From contig NC_080675.1 of assembly GCF_030445035.2 (NCBI RefSeq), positions 64,620,544 to 64,684,543 on the forward strand: 64,000 nt of DNA, read 5' to 3'. Positions 57,770-64,000 of the stretch are shown piece after piece. This stretch comes from Dasypus novemcinctus (lineage: Eukaryota; Chordata; Mammalia; Cingulata; Dasypodidae). The stretch's first letter is position 1, and each line of letters opens with the position of its first letter. Made by a program: the position numbers and the translations under genes. The notes beneath the pieces are model-generated. The model was not told the origin of the DNA, ran no database searches, and was given only the letters and a program-made list of their open reading frames with translations.

Positions 57770-59472
57770 TGCAAATAGAACTCAACAGCATAGCAAAAGT
57801 CTTAAAACTCACAACCAAATGGGATTTATTACTGTTACACAAGGCTGGCTCAAGCATCCTTTCTTGATAAAAATAAAACACTTGGAAAGATAGGAATAAA
57901 AAGAAAATTCTTCTCAATATGATAAAAGGCGCATATGAAAAACCCACAGCCAAAATTGTACTCAATGGGGAAAGTTTGAAAGCTTTCTTTCTAAGATTGG
58001 AAACAATTTAAGAATTCCAACTGTCACCATTGTATTCAACACTATACTAGAAGCTCTAGCTAGAGCAATTAGACAATAAAATAAAAGGCACCCAAATAGG
58101 AAAAGAGGAAGTAAAGCTCTCACTATTTCCAGATATCATAATCCCATATTTAGAAAAATCTGAACTATCTACAGCAAAGCTACTTGAGCTAATAAATGAG
58201 TTCAGAAAAGTGGCAGGATACAAGATAAACATGTAAATATCAATAATGTTTCTGTACACTAAAACTGAACAATTGGAGAAAGAAATCAGGAAAAAAATTC
58301 CATTTACAAATAGCACCAAAAAAAAAAAAACAAAAAAATCCCACACAACACAAAAGCTCCAATACATAGGAATCAATTTAATGAAAGAAGTACAGGACCT
58401 ATATGCAGAAAACTAAAGAACAATGCTAAAGGAAATCAATCAAGACCTAAACAAATGGAAAGACATTGTGTGTTCATGGATTAGAAGACTAAGTATCATG
58501 AAGATGTCAATTCTAACCCAAACTGATTGATAGATTTAATGCAAAACCAATCAAATTTCCAAAAGCCTACTTTACAGAAATAGAAAAGGCAATTACCAAA
58601 TTCATTTGGAAGGGAAAGTGCACCTGAATAGTCAAAAGCATTCTAAAAAAGACTCAAAGGACTTTGTAAAATGGGTGAAAAGGCAGCTGACTTAATGGAA
58701 AAAGATATTTGGAAATCACATATCCAGTAAGGGTTTAATATCCATGATATTTCTTTTTATTCTTTCATTTATTTATTTTTATCCATGATATTTAAAAAGA
58801 TGCTACAACTTGTCAATAAAACAACTAATGACCCAAATTTTAAAAATGGGCAAAAGGCTTGAATAGACAGTTGTCCAAAGAAGAAATACAAATGGTGAAA
58901 AAACACATAAAAAAACATTCAACATCACTAGTGATTAGGGAAATGCAAATCAAAGCTACAGTGAGATATCATTTCAAACCTATTAAAATGGCCACTGTTA
59001 AAAAGACAGAAAAATACAAGTGTTGGAGAGGATATGGAGAGACAGGAATGCTTATTCACTGTTGGTGGGAATGTAGAATGATACAAGCACTATGAAGGCC
59101 TGTTTGCCAGTTCCTAAACAAGTTGAATATAGATTTGCCTCATGACCCTGCAACATTACTACTAGGTATATACCCAGAAGAACTGAGAGTAGTGACACAA
59201 ACAGACATCTGCATAATGATGTTCATGCAGCATTATTCACAATTGCCAAAAGATGGAAACAACACAGGTGTCCATCATCCAGTGAATGTATAAATGATTT
59301 GTGGCATAATCACATGATGGAATATTATACAGTGGTAAGGAGAAATGAAGTCATGAAGTTTATGACAACATGGATGAAACTGGAGGACATTATGTTGAGT
59401 GAAGCAAGCCAGACACAAAAGGACAAATACTGTATGAATGAGCTACTAAGAACTAAATATACTGTGTGAAAG
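57770..59472 (+). mobile_element. L1 ORF2 C-terminal half, plus strand
   Basis: Continues the L1 at 54,650: RT text ('AAAACCCACAGCCAAAATTG', 'GCTCTAGCTAGAGCAATTAG'), then 'GAAATCAATCAAGACCTAAA', the ORF2 C-terminus ('GGGAATGTAGAATGATACAA', 'GAATATTATACAGTGGTAAG') and the start of the 3' UTR. A small T-rich insert lies at about 58,750-58,785. It ends at the 5' UTR of the next L1 (59,475). Confidence 0.88.
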
Positions 59473-59474
59473 AT

Positions 59475-60017
59475 TAAATTAGAGGGGAGGCAGGGCGAGA
59501 TGGCATCTGAGTGAGTGCACTTCATAATCACTCCTGCAAAGGACTGGCTAAATAGGGTTGGAATCATGCCAGAGTGGGCTGTTTCAGGAGCTTGCAAGGC
59601 AGGAGGTGTTTGGAGATTGATTTGGAGAGAATGCGACAGAAGTAGTGCTTGCTAAAGGTAGAATTGTGGGTTTCTAGCACTGAGGTCAGAAGTTGTGGGG
59701 AGGCAGGACCCTTCCCCCTAGGGATGGCAGCTGCAGCATTCCCTGAACTGTTGGTAGTGTGGCGGCATTCCCAAGCCCTGTGTTCCCTAGAAGCATGGTC
59801 CCCAGGTCCATAACCCTTAAGCCCCCATAACCCACTTTCCACAGACCCACATACCCCAAGTCTGCAATATCCCAGACTTGTCTCTCCTGAATCCAGTGCT
59901 CCCTGAGATATGGGATTACCTTATCCCTCTGGTTTTGGACTGACTCCATGAGTTGGAAGGTTTTGGTGGTAGGTGTAGAGGGGCCAAACAAATGCGGGCT
60001 CAATTTTCTGGTCCCCC

Positions 60018-60061
<44 letters not shown>

Positions 60062-61315
60062 TGGAGGAGCATACCAGCTGGCTTGGGGAGAATCTGGGAA
60101 AAAAGGAAAGTGAATCTGCTGAGAAAGCCCAATTTACCTGAATGCCCTGGGATAGAAAACAGTCTGGGAGAAGGTGGAGTCAGAAAATCAACTAGCCCTC
60201 CTGTAGCACACCTAAGGGAGAGGGACTATAGGATATGTTTTCAAAGCTTCCAATAGCATATTTGGGGTTCCTGGTGAGACGTGGGTGCACTCTAGTCGGA
60301 AATTAAGAGTCATTGTTTTCTCTGGTGATTTGGTTCACCAAGGATCCACTTGAATCTCCTACTGGACCACTCACATAGCTTTTCTGCTGCCCTGGGAGAG
60401 AGGGAAGGGAGAAAGGGAGAAACAGGGAAAGTCAGACTCCTAAGAATTTTGTTTACCTGCAAAGAGGATTCCTTGTTTGAGACTTTGTCTTTATTGTTGT
60501 GTTGTTTTCTTGTTTTTCCTTCTTCTTTATGCCCTACAACCCTTTCTTCTTATTTTCTTTTTCTTGCTTGCTTTCCACCCACCCTTTCTTCCCCCTTTTT
60601 TTCCTTTCTTTCTCTTCTTTGTATTTTCATATTAGGGGCTGCAGGCAGTGATTCACATTTGCTGTGTTTCTGCATCCTCAATTTCCACTTTTCTTTGTGT
60701 ACTGATTTTGGCTATAACACTACACCCTTTCCTTTATATCTTTCTATCCTCCATCATTTATTGTTTCTCTTACATTCCACCTCTCTTTTTTGGCCCCCAA
60801 TTTTTCTGACTTTTTATTTCTAATACCTTGTACTGTCTTCTGTGTTTTATTCACTCTTTATATTATTGTCCTTTCTTTTCTCTTTCCCTCTATCCTGATG
60901 ACACTGGTCTTTTAATACACACTATATTCCTCCGCATATCCAGTTTACTGTCTCATTATAGGTACTCCAGTTTTCTTACCGTTATAACTCTATACACCAT
61001 TAATGAGTCTAATATCCATTCTCCTAGCTCACACGGTTCTTCTGTTAACATTTACTATCAATACTACTATTATCCTTTTTCTTTTCTTACTCCTTTTGCT
61101 TTTACTTGCCCTAATATTTTCCTTCAAGTGAACTTAGCCAACAATAAGGAAATGAATAAGAAGAACAAAGTAAGAAAGAGAAGATTTAACATGCACGCAA
61201 AAACAACTAATTAAACACCAAGACTAGACAAAGAAGTTAATCAATTGAATAAACCCATCAAGATATAAAACTACATCAATAAAAAACTACAAACCAAACC
61301 AATAATAAGGAAAAC
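59475..61315 (+). mobile_element. 5' UTR of the terminal L1, plus strand
   Basis: Begins 'GGAGGCAGGGCGAGATGGC' and is G/C-richer than its surroundings, as L1 5' UTRs are. It holds a (TG)n tract and a long pyrimidine-rich part (60,470-61,130). The 157-codon frame at 60,350-60,823 is a by-product of that pyrimidine-rich text. The internal promoter would be expected in this region. Confidence 0.75.
60024..60059. repeat. (TG)n microsatellite
   Basis: 18 uninterrupted TG units in the L1 5' UTR. Confidence 0.95.
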
Positions 61316-62089
61316 ATGGCCCAATCCAATGAAAAAACTAAAAACCAGGAAGAAGAGCAGAACATCGGACAAGTAATTAAAGCTCTCAAAGCATATATTA
61401 GGGACCAATTTAATGAAGTGAAGGAAGATATTAAGAATATGAAGAAAACACTTGGATAGAATACAGAAGAAATTGCAATCATGCATTAAAAGATAATGGA
61501 TATGATGGAGATGAGCAGCGCAATCCAAGAAATGAAAAATACACTCTCAGCAAATAAAAGCAGATTTGAAGAGGCAGAGGAAAGAAGTAGTGATGTGGAA
61601 GACAGGACACCTGAAATAAAACAGATAGTAGAATTAATAGATAAAAAGATAGAAAAAATCCAGCAGGGACTTAGGGGCCTGAATGATAATGCAAAATGCA
61701 CAAACATACACATTATAGGCATCCCAGAAGAAGAAGAGAAGAGAAAGGGAACAGAAGGAGTGTTGGCGGAAACAATGGCTGAAAACTTCCCAAACCTGTT
61801 GAGGGAGATGGATGTTCATGTCCAGGAAGCAAAACACATCTCAAATAGCATAAATCCAAACAGGCCTACCCCAAAACATATACTTTTCAAATTACCCAAT
61901 GTTCAAGACAAAGAGAAAATACTAAAAGCAGTAAGAGAAAAGAGAACCATCACATACAAAGGAAGCTCCATAAGATTAAGTGCTGATTTCTCATCTGAAA
62001 CCATGGAGGCAAAAAAGCAGTGGTATGACACAGTCAAGGTACTAAAAGAAAAAATTTCCAACCAAGGATACTTTATCAAGGTAAACTAG
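61316..62089 (+). pseudogene. L1 ORF1 (RNA-binding chaperone), two in-frame stops
   Basis: ORF1p binds L1 RNA and acts as a nucleic-acid chaperone in the L1 particle. ATG 61,316 starts a 258-codon single frame (to TAG at 62,087-62,089). It is interrupted only by TAG at codon 48 (61,457-61,459) and TAA at codon 58 (61,487-61,489). The remaining 197-codon stretch from 61,496 has a coiled-coil-like N-terminal part, then NIHIIGIPEEEEKRKGTE (start of the RNA-recognition domain), NFPNLLREMD, NPNRPTPKHILFKL and a C-terminal domain with KQWYDTVKVLKEK. It ends at the normal position for L1 ORF1 but is short in the coiled coil. Substitutions, not indels, account for the damage. Confidence 0.9.
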
Positions 62090-62319
62090 AATTCAAAAAT
62101 GATAGGGAGTTCAAAATATTCACAGATAAACAGAAACTAAGAGAGTATGCTACAAGAATCCTGTCCATCAAGAGATACTAAAGGGAGTTCTGCAGGAGAA
62201 AAGAAAAAACCAGGAAAGACAGAATTAGAGGAGAGTGTAAGAACACCTAAAAGACAAACAAAGGAAAAACATCAAACAAAATATGACAAACACAAATCCA
62301 AAGAAAATATGGCTAATAT

Positions 62320-64000
62320 AGTAATTCCTTGAAAGTAATAACACTGAATGCAATAGATTAAACTCACCTGTCAAGAAACTCAGACTGGAAGACTGGATAA
62401 GGAAATATGATCTATCAGTATGCGGTCTACAAGAAACACATCTTAGACCCAGGGATTCAAGGAGGTTGAAAGTGAATGGCTGGAAAACAATCTTACAGGC
62501 AAATAATAACCAAAAAGGGCAGGAGTAGCTATATTAATATTAGACAAAGTAGACTTTAAATGCAAAACAATTGTGAGAGACAAAGATGGACACTACATAT
62601 TAGTGAAAGGCATAATCTTTTAAGAAGAAAGAACAATCATCAATATGTATGCTCCTAACAAGGGCACCTCCAAATACGTGAAGCAAACACTGGAAAACCT
62701 AAGTGAAGGAATAGATGCCTCTACAATTATAGTGGGGGACTTTAATATACCATTATCAACTTTGGACAGAACATCTCAAAAGAGAATCAATAAAGAAACA
62801 AAGACTTTGAACAATATATTGGAGGAAATGGAAGTAATAGACATATACAGAACATTACACCCAAATACAGCAGGATATACATTCTTCTCAAGTGCACATG
62901 GATCATTCTCCAAGATAGACCACATGCTAGGCCACAGAGAAAGTCTCAATGAATTCAGAAAGATCGAAATCATACAAAATAATTTCTCTGACCACAGTGG
63001 AATGAAGCTGGAAATCTGCAAGGGCCAGAGACCCAGATTTGGCAACAAGACATGGAAGTTAAATAACACACTCTTAGAAAAACAGTGGGGCAAGGAGGAA
63101 ATCTCAAAAGAAATCAATAACTACCTTGAAACAAATGAAAATAATAACACAACATATCAAAACTTATGGGATGCAGCAAAAGCAGTACTGAAGGGGAAAC
63201 ATACAGATATAAATTCATACATTAAAATAGAAGAGCTAAAATTGAATCACTAACTGCACACTTGGAGGAATTAGTAAAAAAACAACAAACTAAATCCAAA
63301 GGAAGAAGAAAGAAAGAACAAAGATCAGAGCAGAACTAAATGAAATAGAAAATAAGAAAGCACTTGAAAAAATAAACAAAACTAATAACTGGTACTTTGA
63401 GAAGTTCAATAAAATTGACAAACCCTTAGCTAGAGTAACAAAGGAAAAAGAGAGAAGATGCAAATCCACAAAATAAGAAATGAGAAAGGGGATATCACCA
63501 TTGACCCCACAGAAATAAAGACTATCATAAGAGGATAGTTTGAAAAACTATATTCCAAGAAGAAGGACAATTTAGAGGAAATGGACCCTAGACAAATTCC
63601 ATAAGCAATCCATATTGACAAAATAAGAAATTAACAATCTCAACAAACCAATCACAATAAAGAGATAGAATCAGTCATTAAAATCTCCCAACTAAGAAGA
63701 GCCCTGGCAGATGGCTTTACAGGTGACTTCTACCAAACTTTCCAGAAAGAACTAACACTGATCTTGCTTAAACTTTTAGAAAAATTGAAACAGAAGGAAT
63801 ATTGTCTAATTCATTCTATGATGGCAACATTTCCTTAATACCAAAGCCAAACAAAGATACCGCAAGAAAGGAAAATTACAGGCCAGTATCTCTAATGAAC
63901 CCAGACATGAAAAATCCTCAACAAAATACTTGCTAATCATATTCAACAACACATTAAAAGAATTATACACCATGAGCAAGTGCGATGCATTTCAGGTATG
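62320..64000 (+). pseudogene. L1 ORF2 (endonuclease and start of reverse transcriptase), broken, cut by the window edge
   Basis: ORF2p nicks target DNA and reverse-transcribes L1 RNA. Sequence follows ORF1 by about 230 bases. The endonuclease start (62,330-62,640) has several stops. The open part 62,645-63,253 reads the rest of the endonuclease: GDFN (62,735-62,746), SKIDHMLGHR, and SDHSGMKLEI near 62,987, where SDH holds the catalytic Asp-His pair of the family. After a stop at 63,251 the RT N-terminal region follows in broken frames, ending near 'AGGCCAGTATCTCTAATGAA', which is RT motif text. Missing the rest; not a complete gene. Confidence 0.9.

Noticed and set aside
60350..60823. 157-codon plus-strand frame rich in Leu/Phe/Ser
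   Set aside because: It lies in the pyrimidine-rich L1 5' UTR, where stops are rare on this strand; no domain or independent support.

Overview
This is mammalian genomic DNA, almost certainly from an armadillo-type xenarthran (best guess: nine-banded armadillo, Dasypus). The main evidence is a set of tRNA-derived SINEs with the box A/box B layout and G/C-rich body of the armadillo DAS SINEs, in both orientations. They occur with MIR, Tigger, MaLR-like LTRs and many L1 fragments that are common to placental mammals. I see no intact host protein-coding gene, no functional tRNA or rRNA gene and no CRISPR array. The window is AT-rich intergenic or intronic sequence built from nested retroelements.

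Layout. 1-13,300: AT-rich sequence with a solo LTR (1769-2196, perfect 6-bp target-site duplication), a full DAS SINE, a Tigger fragment, old L1 pieces and a MIR. 13,315-14,801: a processed pseudogene of a UBE2E-family ubiquitin-conjugating enzyme (closest to UBE2E3) on the minus strand. 14,800-23,000: old repeats and unassigned sequence. 23,035-31,300: a minus-strand L1, split first by a SINE and then by a 4.8-kb provirus (25,410-30,231), also on the minus strand. 31,300-41,650: old L1 5' regions, an LTR-like pair, an L1 3' part and unassigned sequence. 41,660-54,650: a dense nest of L1 pieces, two SINEs and copies of a long xenarthran repeat. 54,650-64,000: two L1s head to tail. The second is the youngest looking and runs off the window with a nearly open ORF1 and a broken ORF2.

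The main item of interest is the provirus. It has two 358-359 bp LTRs, a lysine-tRNA-type primer binding site, a gag of betaretrovirus (type D) character and an envelope of gammaretrovirus/type-D character. The envelope carries a motif like that of the ASCT2-using receptor group. Most of capsid and all of nucleocapsid, protease and polymerase are missing, gag has two in-frame stops, env has several frameshifts, and a 984-bp run of N covers the SU/TM junction. It is a defective, internally deleted copy. A solo LTR 23 kb away shares its R-region core, so the family has been active more than once here.

Repeat names are given from recognition by eye. No alignment or database search was run, so subfamily names and edges are approximate (usually within tens of bases) unless a target-site duplication fixes them.
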